Shown: positions 24,757-36,500 of the stretch, piece by piece
Position numbering within the stretch: position 1 is the stretch's first letter
How the letters are laid out: each line of letters opens with the position of its first letter
Assembly (NCBI RefSeq): GCF_051622035.1
Contig: NC_135364.1
Coordinates: forward strand, 15,121,501-15,185,500
Reading direction: 5' to 3'
Source of the DNA: Arctopsyche grandis
Taxonomy: Eukaryota; Arthropoda; Insecta; Trichoptera; Hydropsychidae
Length of the DNA: 64,000 nucleotides
The notes under the pieces: model-generated
Told to the model about the DNA's origin: nothing
Database searches by the model: none
Seen by the model: only the letters and a program-made list of their open reading frames with translations
Program-made: the position numbers and the translations under genes

Positions 24757-25063
24757 TCGATAATTTCGAAATAGACTTTGTAAATACATATAGTTGGGTG
24801 GGAAACAAAAAGTTTCCATGACGACAAATAAATTCGCCTCCGGCCCCAGGATGTGCCGGATTCTGGTATACATATAATTTCGAAAGAGACTTGTTTGTTC
24901 GTGACAGTCAATTTAATAAAAAAAAAAAACAAAAGGAATATTCAAATAAATTTATATAAAATAAAGCTATTCAAATAAATTTAATAAAATGTTTACTATA
25001 GGATTAGTCATATTTAAGCGGTTTATGTTACAAATACCGAGCGAAGCCGGGTAAAACCGCTAG
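24757..25063 (+). mobile_element. Non-autonomous Helitron, copy H1 (307 bp)
   Basis: Starts TCGATAATTTCGAAATAGAC after an A, ends with hairpin ACCGAGCGAAGCCGGGT and CTAG at 25060-25063. No coding capacity. It carries a second internal version of its own 5' motif (ATAATTTCGAAAGAGACTTG near 24873). Its 3' end abuts the 5' end of the next Helitron without any spacer. Confidence 0.8.
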
Positions 25064-25243
25064 TCTAATCTATAATTTGGAAAGAGACTTTGTATGTATG
25101 TAAATATCCTTGGTCGTCGTCGTCGTCTTCGTCGTCGTCTTCGTCGTCCGTAGATCGGTGACGTCATCGAACACGTGATTCGATTTTTTTTTTTTTTCGA
25201 TCCATGGGCGCCGATTTTTTTTTTCGTTTCAATGGATTCACCC

Positions 25244-26010
25244 CCGCGGGGGCGCAAGGCGAGTAGCTCCATGGGGCCCCGCCAGGGGCGCCACAAGGGG
25301 CGCAGCCCCGAAGGGGGCCCGGGGGGCGCAGCCCCGTGGGGCCCCAGCCTCATGGGGCTCAAAAGGGGGCGCCACAAGGGGCGCAGCCCCGTGGGGCCCC
25401 GAAGGGGGCCCGGGAGGCCCAGCCTCATGGGGCGCAGCCCCATGGGGCTCAAAAGGGGGCGCCACAAGGGGCACAGCCCCGTGGGGCCCCAGCCTCATGG
25501 GGCGCAGCCCCATGGGGCTCAAAAGGGGGCGCCAACAGGGGCACAGCCCCGTGGGGCCCCGAAGGGGGCCCGGGGGGCCGAGCCTCATGGGGCGCAGCCC
25601 CATGGGGCTCAAAAGGGGGCGCCACAAGGGGCGCAGCCCCGTGGGGCCCAGCCTCATGGGGCGCAGCCCTATGGGGCTCAAAAGGGGGCGCCACAAGGGG
25701 CGCAGCCCCGTGGGGCCCCGAAGGGGGCCCGGGGGGCCCAGCCTCATGGGGCGCAGCCCCATGGGGCTCAAAAGGGGGCGCCACAAGGGGCGCAGCCCCG
25801 TGGGGGCCCGGGGGGCCTAGCCTCATGGGGCGCAGCCCCATGGGGCTCAAAAGGGGGCGCCACAAGGGGCGCAGCCCCGTGAAGCCCCGAAGGGGGCGCG
25901 GGGGGCCCAGCCTCATGGGGCGCAGCCCCATGGGGCTCAAAAGGGGGCGCCACAAGGGGCGCAGCCCCGTGGGGCCCCGAAGGGGGCCCGGGGGGCCCAG
26001 CCTCATGGGG
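25244..26010. repeat. GC-rich tandem array I (unit about 70-91 bp)
   Basis: Units begin CTCAAAAGGGGGCGCCACAA and contain GGGGCGCAGCCCCGTGGGG and a variable CCGAAGGGGGCCCG part; about eight units can be counted (starts near 25358, 25448, 25518, 25608, 25678, 25768, 25846 and 25936). GC content is very high against an AT-rich background, so most frames stay open on both strands; the translated GAQPHGAQ-like repeats are an artefact of that. Confidence 0.9.
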
Positions 26011-26706
26011 CGCAAGCCCTAATAGGCATTAACTAAGGGGGGCGAAGCCCTAAACGGCAATTAATCTTGGGGGCGCGGGGGGCGAAGCCCTAAAAGGCAA
26101 CTGATCATGGGGGCGAAGCCTTAGACGGCATTTAATCATGGGGGCGCGGAGGGGCGAAGCCCTAAAAGGCATTAACTAAGGGGGGCGAAGCCCTAAACGG
26201 CAATTAATCTTGGGGGCGCGGGGGGCGAAGCCCTAAAAGGCAACTGATCATGGGGGCGAAGCCTTAGACGGCATTTAATCATGGGGGCGCGGAGGGGCGA
26301 AGCCCTAAAAGGCATTAACTAAGGGGGGCGAAGCCCTAAACGGCAATTAATCTTGGGGGCGCGGGGGGCGAAGCCCTTATCGGCAACTGATCATGGGGGC
26401 GAAGCCCTAGACGGCATTTAATCATGGGGGCGCGGAGGGGCGAAGCCCTAAAAGGCATTAACTAAGGGGGGCGAAGCCCTAAACGGCAATTAATCTTGGG
26501 GGCGCGGGGGGCGAAGCCCTAAAAGGCATTAACTAAGGGGGGCGAAGCCCTAGACGGCATTTAATCATGGGGGTGCGGAGGGGCGAAGCCCTAAAAGGCA
26601 TTAACTAAGGGGGGCGAAGCCCTAAACGGCAATTGCTCATGGGGCGTGGAGGGGCGAAGCCCTAGAAGGCAAAGGCTCAGGGGGGCGCCGAGGGCGAAGC
26701 CCTAGA
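26011..26706. repeat. GC-rich tandem array II with higher-order units
   Basis: The base unit is GGGGCGAAGCCCTAAAAGGC followed by short variable spacers (ATTAACTAAG, AATTAATCTTGG, AACTGATCATGG, ATTTAATCATGG). The spacers recur in the same order about every 141-145 bp (starts near 26028, 26168, 26310, 26455), then in shorter 72-bp steps near the end. This is a higher-order repeat made of several diverged monomers. Confidence 0.9.
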
Positions 26707-26880
26707 AGGCAAAAAAAAATTTTGATTTTTTTTTTTGATTTTTTAAAAATTTTTTTTTTAATTTTTTTTTTATTTTTTTTTTATTTTTTTTTAATTTTTT
26801 TTTTTGATTTTTTTTTTATTTTTTTTTTTATTTTTTTTTTTAATTTTTAAATTTTTTTTTAATTTTTTTTTTTTTTTAAT
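26707..26880. repeat. Poly(T)/TTTAA-rich low-complexity tract
   Basis: About 170 bp of T runs broken by A, AA or G, joining the GC arrays to the 3' part of the Helitron. Confidence 0.95.
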
Positions 26881-26960
26881 TAAATTAGCTTAGTCATGTT
26901 TAAGCGGTTTATATTATAAACACTGAGCGAAGCCGGGTAATACAGCTAGTATGCTATAAT

Positions 26961-27115
26961 CCAAGCTTACATTTCGTTCATGAACATATGTACTACTTAG
27001 TTTGTTCATACACGAACCAATCTGGCCAGTTTTATTGTACACAAAACAGCAAATTACAAACAAACTAGTTTTTTCATGCACAAACTACTACATAGATATA
27101 AACTATAGACCTAGT
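26961..27115 (+). mobile_element. Left-end fragment of the 4083-4501 MITE family
   Basis: CCAAGCTTACATTTCGTTCATGAAC followed by GTTTGTTCATACACGAACCAATCTGG-like sequence matches the left side of the element at 4083-4501 for about 150 bp (compared by eye). The right terminal repeat was not found. It starts only 11 bp after the Helitron end. Confidence 0.55.
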
Positions 27116-30100
27116 GGAAAATTATTTAACGTTAAATTTAAAAAAATCATTAAATCAAATTTTAAACACTGTCCTGTGCCTCTATCCAATCGATTTATCT
27201 CCAATTAAATCGATTTACATATCTCCAACGAAATACGAAAATAGGAGCAAAACTGCATTCATGCCAAATTTTGGACTCGCTCGCCTTCTCCCAGCCCCAA
27301 AATAAGCTGTTCATAAATATATTTCGCCTACACATATTCATATGGTTTGATTTGATATGAAGAAAATTTAGCCTTTTGATTGAGAGTAAAATTATCAGTA
27401 AATGGCGAATGGCAACAATGAAAGTATGTTTGTATTGTACATAAAATTTCTCTATTAACCCTTGAAATTAAGAGAATAATTGAAATTTCAATCATTCTCC
27501 AAAGAGAATTACTGAAATTCCCCAATTGAATTACTCTTTAAGGCAATTTATTAAGAGTTGTGTTTGTATATCGTCAAATAACTTTCTTTAAAAAATAAAA
27601 CAAAGGAGCATTAAATTTATATTACGGTTTCTAGATTCACGTAACATATTTTTCCAATGAATAGCTTTTTTAGATTTTTTCAAATGTATGCAGCGTATTT
27701 ATAATGAAAAATAGATGTCGTTGTTTTGACAGTCAGTTATCCCCCCGGTGCTTACAGCTAGTACTGAATAAAATACGCTGATTCCCGAAAAGCACTTCCT
27801 GGAAAACCCACAAGAGACTGCCGCTATCCTCTTAATGCTTATAAATATACCATAAACTCACACTAAAGGAAATTATACGTATACTATTTGAATTTAAAAA
27901 TTCTTCTACTCTTAAATATGTATTTATAATATTAAACATACAAATATGTTTAGCGTCAAACTACATATGTATATTTACATACTTAAACAGCTCCTACATG
28001 CTAATGAAAAATATACAGTGCTTGAACACGTTGGCTAATTATACAGAAAAATTAAATACGCATTATATCGTTCATTACTCGAAAATTCCAATAATCCCGA
28101 AAAAAGCCACAAATTTAATCTTACTCAAGAGATTAAAGCAGCGTCTCATCGTGGTTAGAAAATTAGCATAAACGTTACGTTTTACGATGATCCATAAAAT
28201 CGAATTACATCAGATTAAAACGCAGTTAAGTAAACCGACTTCCGCTTGAGAAGAAGCGTGGAATATTAAAACTATTACACTACATTCATTTACCCCCCCA
28301 TAAATATTAATACAACCTGTTATTTCACCACATCTAATGTTAAACCTTAACCGTAACTATGTATGTATGTTATTACCATAGCGCGGTTTTCATTCTAGAC
28401 TACCTATCACAGCTTCTGTAATTCAATGATTAAAACATTGTGGAAATTGACGCCTGACGGAGAAGTGTTAATTTGTAAACCTCTCGGCGGCTTGAGTGGA
28501 CTATAAATTTTAAGTGATCGAGCTGACTTCGAGTTTGATTTTTAATTATTTTTGTATGCGAAGAACTCATCGAAATTTATTACTGACAAATATTGCCTTA
28601 TACATATAATTATTTATATCTATCGGTTTAATGTTTGGTATAAGAATCTTTGTATAAATAACCGAGTGAAAAATACGCAACGGATATGCGTCACGTCAAC
28701 AGTGTATATATAGCTGCTTCGAGTTCAAATGGACTTAAGGAGTTAAATAAATCCTTTGGATACATATGAGACTAAATATACAACTTTTGAATCACTTCTT
28801 CCGAGATTTCTTCTCAAAACTTTTTGAATCAGCCAAATGTGGGGCACAAATGCTATGACAATGCTCACATTCCATATATCGCTGCGTGTAAACTATAATT
28901 CATGGTTTAGAGTTTACAGTTGTTCCTCTTCTTACGTTTTTGCTTAAATATTGTAAATATTATAATATAAATAGTAAATATTGATATTTATGATTAATTT
29001 CAATTCAAAAACTATAAAACAGTTAGCCAAAGGTGCACACATACATACATATTATAGTTTTGAATCGATAGATCTTATGTGTATTTTTTAAGATTATAAT
29101 CTTTTCCTCCTTTATGCCTTATGAAAGCAATATATTTATATATTTATATTTGTCATTTAATTAACTGTATACCAATAGACCAGTTTAATTCGACTATTAT
29201 CAATATTGGCTATAGTTTATATGGGAAATCATTTGATAGGAAATTCTTCGAGACGATAAGAATACATAGCTACAACCTGCCCAGATAAACTGGTTTGACT
29301 TTACTAATTAACTCCAATCTATTGAATTTATACGACGCCCGTTGATTTATATTTATATGACCATTTAAAAAGTTCATAATCCAATATGACTCACATTCAA
29401 GCATTAAAATGCGTAATCACTATCATTTTTCACTTTAATGTTTATTCTCTGACAAATATTTTTACAGTTTCAGTAGGAAATATTAAAAAATATAAGAAAG
29501 ATAACTACTCAGTAGTTTTCCGTTGCCTTTCGAAAATTAGTGAATGAAAGGACTCCTGAAAGGTCATTCCAGTACTACTTCCAAGGTGTGTTATTGTAAC
29601 ATTAACAGAAATTAGGTAATTGGTGTTCGTGGACCGCTGGTTTACCATCATTAATCGCCTGGTTTCGCACTCGCGCCAAAAAGGCCTCAGCGTATAAACG
29701 AGCCGTAATTAACAACCAATAAGATCTCGCGACCCATCGACCAATGATCTCTCTTTGAGGAGAATATCCGATAAGTATATGTAAATATTACGCGGTTTTG
29801 GTCCGTAATTCATTCGGAGCTAGCAGGCCGACGGATCAAGAACAATAAACTACCTCTACTATTACTACTGCGTCTTTTACTCCGATCTTGGAAAGTCTTC
29901 TACACGTCCACGCTACAATATGTATAGCTCAGATGAAATGTGATATGATAACTGAACAGAGGCAGTTTGTTTTATAATTTTTCTAATAGCTTATTTTTCT
30001 AATGAAGAAGAAATTGCATTATAAAATGAAATATAAATAGCGTCGTATATTGAAAAAGTACAGATCCAATCTGTTTATATATACATACGATTTATTCTGG

Positions 30101-31459
30101 TTTTTATTCATTTAAAAATTAAAAAAAACTGACCATATAAAATGTATCCTCTTATTTACCAGTGCATACATATATGGAGGGATTCTTTTATATTATATAT
30201 ATTGGTATTGAAAATTATTTTAAACTTACGCGCTAGCTAAATTTCAATAGCCCGTTACATTATTTTCGATCGATTGAGCACATTCAAAAGGACTAAGCTC
30301 TGGAACATCAACGGCTAAATCAATTAAGCGACTAAACTGTCAAGCTGACTTTGCATTTTAATGGCGACGTGGGTTCGTTGCATCGAAACATTATATTCCA
30401 ATTTGACACGAATCGATAGAACGGCCGACAAACTGTATCAGACCAAGGCAGATGGTCACCCTGACCACCCATTGAAATGATGGATACCATTCAAAACTGC
30501 GGCACCGCTAATGTCGATATCGAGATCCAACCACCACCACCTTCGTCATCATCATTATCATCAGCAGTGTGAATAAACTCGAGCCGATCAAGTTCTCGGT
30601 CCTCTCGGAAACACGATCTGCCAAATGATCAATTTCCTGCTGCTACACATTGGCTACCCATAGAGCTCGTACTACTCTCTCTCTTACGTGGAGATGTGTT
30701 TGTGTTTCATCGTTTCATTTGATTTTTTTTTTTGCTTTGTTTTTGTTTTGTGATGCTGGTTGAGATCAACACGCACGTCTCCCGTTCCTCGTTATCTCGT
30801 CGCCCCGAAGGATCAAACGAGTTTTTCTAGATCCTTATAGACTATCCCATCCCATATAGACTATTACGTCTTATTATTGCTAGTGGCAGGAGCTCACTTC
30901 TCTCCGCTCCATAATGATTCTCCTCCATAATTTGCTATCGCTACCGATTACGTGCTTGCATGTTGTAAAGTGCACTTCTCATTCAGGTGCAAAAATTGCT
31001 TGGTTGTGCAGTTTTCCTGTAAGGTGCAAGAAAATTCGCTGACTGACATTGGAATTGACTGAATTTGAAATAAGCTTAAATCGAGGTTTCAAAATCATAA
31101 TATTGTATACATATACATATATAGTGTTTTTATCACACGTAGAAGCTATTTTTAAACATAAACATTATTTCCATATTTTTTCATAATGTTGACACGAAAA
31201 AAAGTTTCTAAATATTTATTTTTTTATCCATTATGTATTAACCTCGACCATAGGTCCTATTACAAGTTGCCTTAGCGACACCTATAATCAAACTTTTGTA
31301 CATGAGTACCAAATACCATAGTGTTTATTCACAAAATATGAGATGAAAACACTGCAACAACCCCTGCCACTCAACTCTTCCACTGCGGAAGCCGCTCTAG
31401 CAGCTTCGTCACATGTAGATGTTTCTTTTCCGAATTCATTGAGCAAAACTAAAGAGTGC
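27116..31459. other. Gene-free stretch
   Basis: I see no gene or element ends in these 4.3 kb. An ATTGG pair lies at 29713-29745. A short frame of 30 codons at 30480-30572 begins MDTIQNCGTANVDIEIQPPP; no family recognised. The part 29640-29900 and 30420-30900 is less AT-rich and could be regulatory or an untranslated exon of the PDZ gene downstream. Confidence 0.4.
29713..29745 (-). promoter_or_regulatory. ATTGG pair with 25-bp spacing
   Basis: On the minus strand ATTGGTCGATGGGTCGCGAG is followed by a second ATTGG 25 bp after the first. The whole 33 bp matches 24638-24670 at 28 positions. See the finding on this motif. Confidence 0.35.
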
Positions 31460-31531
31460 AGTGCGCCATTATAAATTCTTTATAAAGAATTTATAATGGC
31501 GCACTTAATTGCAGTGCGCCATTATAAATTC
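31460..31531. repeat. 46-bp perfect palindrome plus a third arm copy
   Basis: AGTGCGCCATTATAAATTCT and its exact inverse meet head to head at 31460-31505; the same arm recurs at about 31512-31531. No loop bases. It lies just before a long (TA)n. Confidence 0.85.
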
Positions 31532-31552
31532 TACTGGACTGGTTTTTAATGC

Positions 31553-31553
<1 letters not shown>

Positions 31554-31647
<94 letters not shown>
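31554..31647. repeat. (TA)n microsatellite
   Basis: About 94 bp of near-perfect TA, a likely source of length polymorphism. Confidence 0.95.
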
Positions 31648-31651
<4 letters not shown>

Positions 31652-31689
31652 TTATTATTAAATATTATATATTATTTAAATATTATATA

Positions 31690-31790
31690 CTAGTGGTTTT
31701 ACCCGGCTTTGCTCGGTATTTGTAATATAAACCGCTTGAACATTAATTTGTTTTTTTATTAAATTTATTTGAATCGAAAAAAAAATATAT
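31690..31790 (-). mobile_element. Helitron 3' end fragment, copy H4
   Basis: Minus strand: the family 3' terminus with hairpin ACCGAGCAAAGCCGGGT and CTAG followed by T at 31690. The match with the other copies stops at about 31790, and no 5' TC end of the family was found to the right, so this is a truncated copy. Confidence 0.65.
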
Positions 31791-33465
31791 ATTATACAAC
31801 GATCGTCATTAGTATCTTTGATTTGTTTTCGATCCTCCCAATCAAACCTTACATAGTTACACACAAAAGAAATGTTAAGCATTTTAATGCTATTTATTTT
31901 TTATACAATTTATATGTACATATATTTGTACCTACAACCGTTCGACTTACAGTTTTGGTCAATTATTCTCCATTTTGGTTGCTTCTATGGTATAAAACCG
32001 GAAAAAAAACGAAGAGTAGCCATCTGCCATTGTATCAAATATTTTCATTATACTAGATAATTATATTAATTCATCGAATCCGGCATCTTCATGTATGAAT
32101 TCCCAAGTTTATTCGTTCAGCAACTGGACCGCACAACAAACGCTCTTTCTATTGGGTATATCTGATCCATTAATACTTACAGTTGACCACTTTACCGCAG
32201 ATGCGGACGCACAGCTCTCAATGCAACCGTTCAAATTAGTTTTGATCGGAATTGATAGCGTCTAATTGTAGTATAAATCTACAAACCACTTATCGGTAAT
32301 GTCAATATGGCGCATGTTGGGCAATCTGTTCTGTTTTAAATCAAATTGAACCGAGTATACGACGTGTACGCTGTCGGACTTTTCGATCAGCATTTGGTTG
32401 CTCGAATTTTTTACTTTTTAGTTTTTTTGCTTCACCGATGTCTAATACAACATCTGGTTAGCGAAATGTTGAACTTTTTTGTTACTTCATAGGTATATAG
32501 CACTGACAAGTGTACTTAACAATCGAGATACACACTTCCAACGTTTAATGTAAATAAATAATAATAAAAGGATCAAAAACTTTTACATTGAAATAAGAAA
32601 TTCAGTAAATTCTATTGAATTAATATAAATGGGGAATTATTATTCATTCCACAAGTCATAAATTAAGCAAGTATATAAAAATATAGATCCAAAACTACGT
32701 GAGAAATGACAAACTCTGAAAGTAAACATCATCTTTCTCCAAGTGCATCACACGTTGCGCTTTGTATGGCAGCACTAACCTCAAAAAGTTCTAAGATATA
32801 CATAAATACAAAAGTAAAATGGTTAATTTAGGTACTACATATGTATTTCGTACATACATACTTATAGGGTTATCATTTTTATCCAACTTAAAATCACAAA
32901 TAAAATTTCTTGATAAAATAAAACAATTTTGAATATTAGAATTAATCAATAATACTTACTTATTTTGAAAAATTAATGGTGATCTTTTTTTCTCTCGCAT
33001 ATTAATTTATAAATACCTGATTTATTTTATTTACCAAGAATACGCTTGACTTAAAGTAAATTCAACTCAACCCCAAGTGATTGAGCTGAATCATGGTTGC
33101 ATCTTTTATATTTAGAAATTAACACTTTGTATATATGTAGCGTGTTCAGAACAGGAAGCCAAGTCGTATGTGCGTTTATCATCATTATTGGCGATAGTTA
33201 AATAACTTATCATTGGAGGACATAGCCCCTAGCGTAGATTTTCGAATTTAATTTAAATTATATAAAATAATATTCACCTGTATCAATTTTTTATGCATAA
33301 TTCACTTGATCTGATACGTGACCTTCGCATGATTCCGCATTCAGAAGTGAATGTACACATTTGACAGAATAAATAGAAAAAAAAATTGGTAGCATTTCAT
33401 GACGAAAAAAAAACGTGCTCATATTAAACATAATAATAAATTGCTTCACTCTTCCGTTGTTCCAG
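31791..33465. other. Non-coding spacer / probable 5' intron of the PDZ gene
   Basis: No gene recognised. A 42-codon open stretch on the minus strand (about 32109-32236) reads SAVKWSTVSINGSDIPNRKS and ends in a stop; it might be an exon relic but matches no family I know. The rest is AT-rich. Confidence 0.4.
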
Positions 33466-33520
33466 ATATTGAAAGACGATGCCTCTACTTAGTTGCAAAC
33501 ACGTCTGAAAACCACTGAGA

Positions 33521-36500
33521 ATGAGATTGTTCAAAGGTCGACGTAGCAGCGATCAGTGCCTGGCTCCCGCAGGGTCTCACTCACCCGGAGACCTTGCCGG
33601 GAGGCTGGAGGGACGAAATTCTCTTGTCTCCGACACCAAATCACCCTCTCATAGCGAAAAGGAAAAACAGAATGGAATGAGGCAAACAAAAAGTGAGGAT
33701 AGCTCGGAGTACCATGTAGTCACAGCCATGCCGGCTGTCATATTGGATGAAGAAACTACCAAAGACACAAAAAAAGGTGAAAACAACATTTCATTAATAA
33801 ACATAAATTAAACAAGATAAACTAATTTACAATCAATTTTAGGCATAACAACTTGGGGTCGACGTGTAGGTAAGAAATTTGACCTGCTCCGGAGAAGTGA
33901 CAACAAAGATGAACTTCCACCAACAAGTCCAAATACATCACCTGCACTCAATAACATCGGTACATATAAAAAGAAAAATCCATGGAAGATGGGAAGGAGT
34001 TTGTCAGAATCATCTTCGCTCTCTAAGCAAGATCCGGATACAATATCACAGTCATCATTAAAAATCCGTGAACGTTCTCCTAGTCCATTAAAAAATTTGT
34101 TCTATAGAATGGGCTCGACTGGTAAACTCAATTCACCCAAGAATTCATATTTGGTGTGCGATAAAAACGAGCGACACAATCCCAATAATAACTCTACACT
34201 GTTCCGGAGTTGTTCCACATCTCACATATCGACATATGTCAAAGGAGACGATCCAACCGATGGTTTGGATTTAATCGACAATCCACAATCCAATCGACAA
34301 ACGGAATCACTCGTCAACAACGCTTTCTCAATGGAAAACAGTTATTTGGCAGTGCCGGCAAAGGCAATGAGCTGTGACAACATTTCAAGTTTAGATGCTT
34401 CAAATACCTCACAGTCTGGAAATAAGAAGGCTAATTTTCCCTATGCTTTTCTCAGGTCAAAACTTTCAGTTCTTCCTGAAGAAAACATCACCAGTGTGAA
34501 TCAACACAATAAAATGCCTCACAACAGATACAGCTTAAATGAAAACAGGGGTAGGGACTCTGTTATGAGCACATGTTCAGAGAGAGCGCACAAACTGAGA
34601 GCTAATTCGGAAGAACATTTTAATTTTTCAGAAACTGCTTCTATTCACGATGAAATAATGTGCAGTACGTTAGGCAGAACAAAGAAGTTGTGTCCAGAAA
34701 TGAGATACTCATTGAGAAATTCAAACGAGCGACGTATGAGGACTGGCAGCTTCCCAAATCAAACCCAAAATGCAATGTACACCTCGCAATCTTCAGACAA
34801 TAAAGCAAATATAACTTACAGGCCTAAAAGTGTTCCTATTCACGAAAAGTTAACTAAAGGTAATCTACAACAGAAGCAAGTAGCTGAGTGTTCGTCATCA
34901 AATTGTAGCATTTATAATATGAACGAACCAGATGGGGTAATGTCGTATCACTGGTTGAGCAATTATGTGAGTTCCAATGAATCTGGGTACGATAGTGATA
35001 GTAGACAAAATGATGATCATAGTAATAACTCACCACCGGATAAGCTCTCAATATTGGAACAGGAAACTGAAGAGTTAGCTGACAAAATGGCTGAGTTTTA
35101 TAATGCAAATGGATATACTCCTATATCAACAAGTTTGTCGTGTTTATCTAGGGAAAATATAGCAAGTTCTAAAGATAATATACCTAAAAATAATGAATTG
35201 ATTAGAAGTCCCACACCATGTGCTTTAATAACTGAAAATGTGTCAGAAAGTGGAAGAAACTCTGACAATTCATATGACACATCAAAATATTACAATAAGC
35301 AGACAAATCCTGAAGATGCTCTGTATAAGAAACAAGAAAATTATATGGTTGTCCCTGACTCTGTTAAAATTCCATGTAGTTTCAAAACGATAACACTTGA
35401 TGAACGAGTGCAAACTAGAAAGTTCAAATTTTTACAATCCCAACTGGTCAAAGTAGAGCAAAAGCCAATTTGCGATGGAAATTTTGAATTAAAATCATCA
35501 TCTCAGAGTCAATTAGCGATATCGCCAGTGAATAACATGAATCTATTGAGTCCGTCGAACCTGTGCACAAAGAAGTTCAGAAGAATCCGACTGCTCAAAT
35601 CAAGTATAGAAGAAAGTTTAGGAGTGTATTTAGCTCAGCATAAAGTTCCTGTAATTCCAGAATCTAATGAATGCGAAATAAGATACATTGTAGTTAAGTT
35701 AGACATTGACGGAATAGCTCACAGAGATGGACGACTGCGCTTGGGTGACGAAATAGTAAATGTCAATGGAAAAGTGCTACGAGGACTATCGTCCCTTCAA
35801 CAAGTACAACACATTGTAAACAGTTGTTCTTCTCAAACTATGGCACAAGGAGCTTTCTTCCAAAGATACCAAGTAGACTTAATAATGGCTCATGATGAGT
35901 ACACTCCTATAACTCACACCGTTAGCAGAATGGTGACAACATCTGTGATTCAACATATTCCAATATCAAACAATCACTTCAATAATATGCCCAATTTCAA
36001 TAGCAATATAAATCAACATAATTCTACAATAGAAATTATAAAGCCGACCCAAAGAATAATTACATCTAATGAACATCCAAATAAATATAATAATCCTTAT
36101 GAAAATGTATCAAGAGTGACAAGAACCAAAACAAATCTTTCAAGTCTAAAAAGCGACGATGAAAAGTTGTTAGAAAGAAATTATATGAGACGGTCTATTT
36201 CCTCTCAAGATTATAATAATATCGAAACGACAGCTGACGATCAAGTTGATAGTACTACAATGTCAAGAAATCAAGACAACTGTAGTAATCTTGTCAAAAC
36301 GTTAGAACAAATATCAACAAGATCCTACGCAATTGACGAAGAACTAACAAATAAAATTACCAGCGAAATTCCAACCTTGTCTCTGATTCCTCAAAGTTCA
36401 TCAGGCATCATTGACAACCATCACAATTTTAGCCGACACGGATATCACAGAAATTCTTACATGTGTCAAGACAACCGTCAAAGCTTCTTTGACAATATGA

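Larger units (their letters stand above)
25064..26949 (+). mobile_element. Helitron copy H2 loaded with GC-rich tandem arrays
   Basis: Starts TCTAATCTATAATTTGG directly after the CTAG of H1. The first about 130 bp align with the 5' part of the Helitron at 14228-18315 (GTGACGTCATCGAACA, then ATTCGA). It ends at 26949 with CACTGAGCGAAGCCGGGTAA and CTAG followed by T. In between are a GTC/TTC-type run (25110-25150), two GC-rich arrays (25244-26720) and T-rich DNA. No transposase. About six times longer than H1 only because of the arrays. Confidence 0.75.

Noticed and set aside
25175-26022. Open frames of 135-235 codons on both strands coding for GAQPHGAQ-like or GLRPMRLGP-like repeats
   Set aside because: They arise because the GC-rich array lacks stop codons in nearly all frames; they overlap each other on both strands and start in flanking Helitron DNA.
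25244-26706. CRISPR-like regular repeats
   Set aside because: Repeat units are contiguous and diverged with no unique spacers, and the DNA is from an animal nucleus.
32109-32236. Minus-strand stretch reading SAVKWSTVSINGSDIPNRKS
   Set aside because: Only 42 codons, closed on both sides by stops without clear splice sites, no family recognised.
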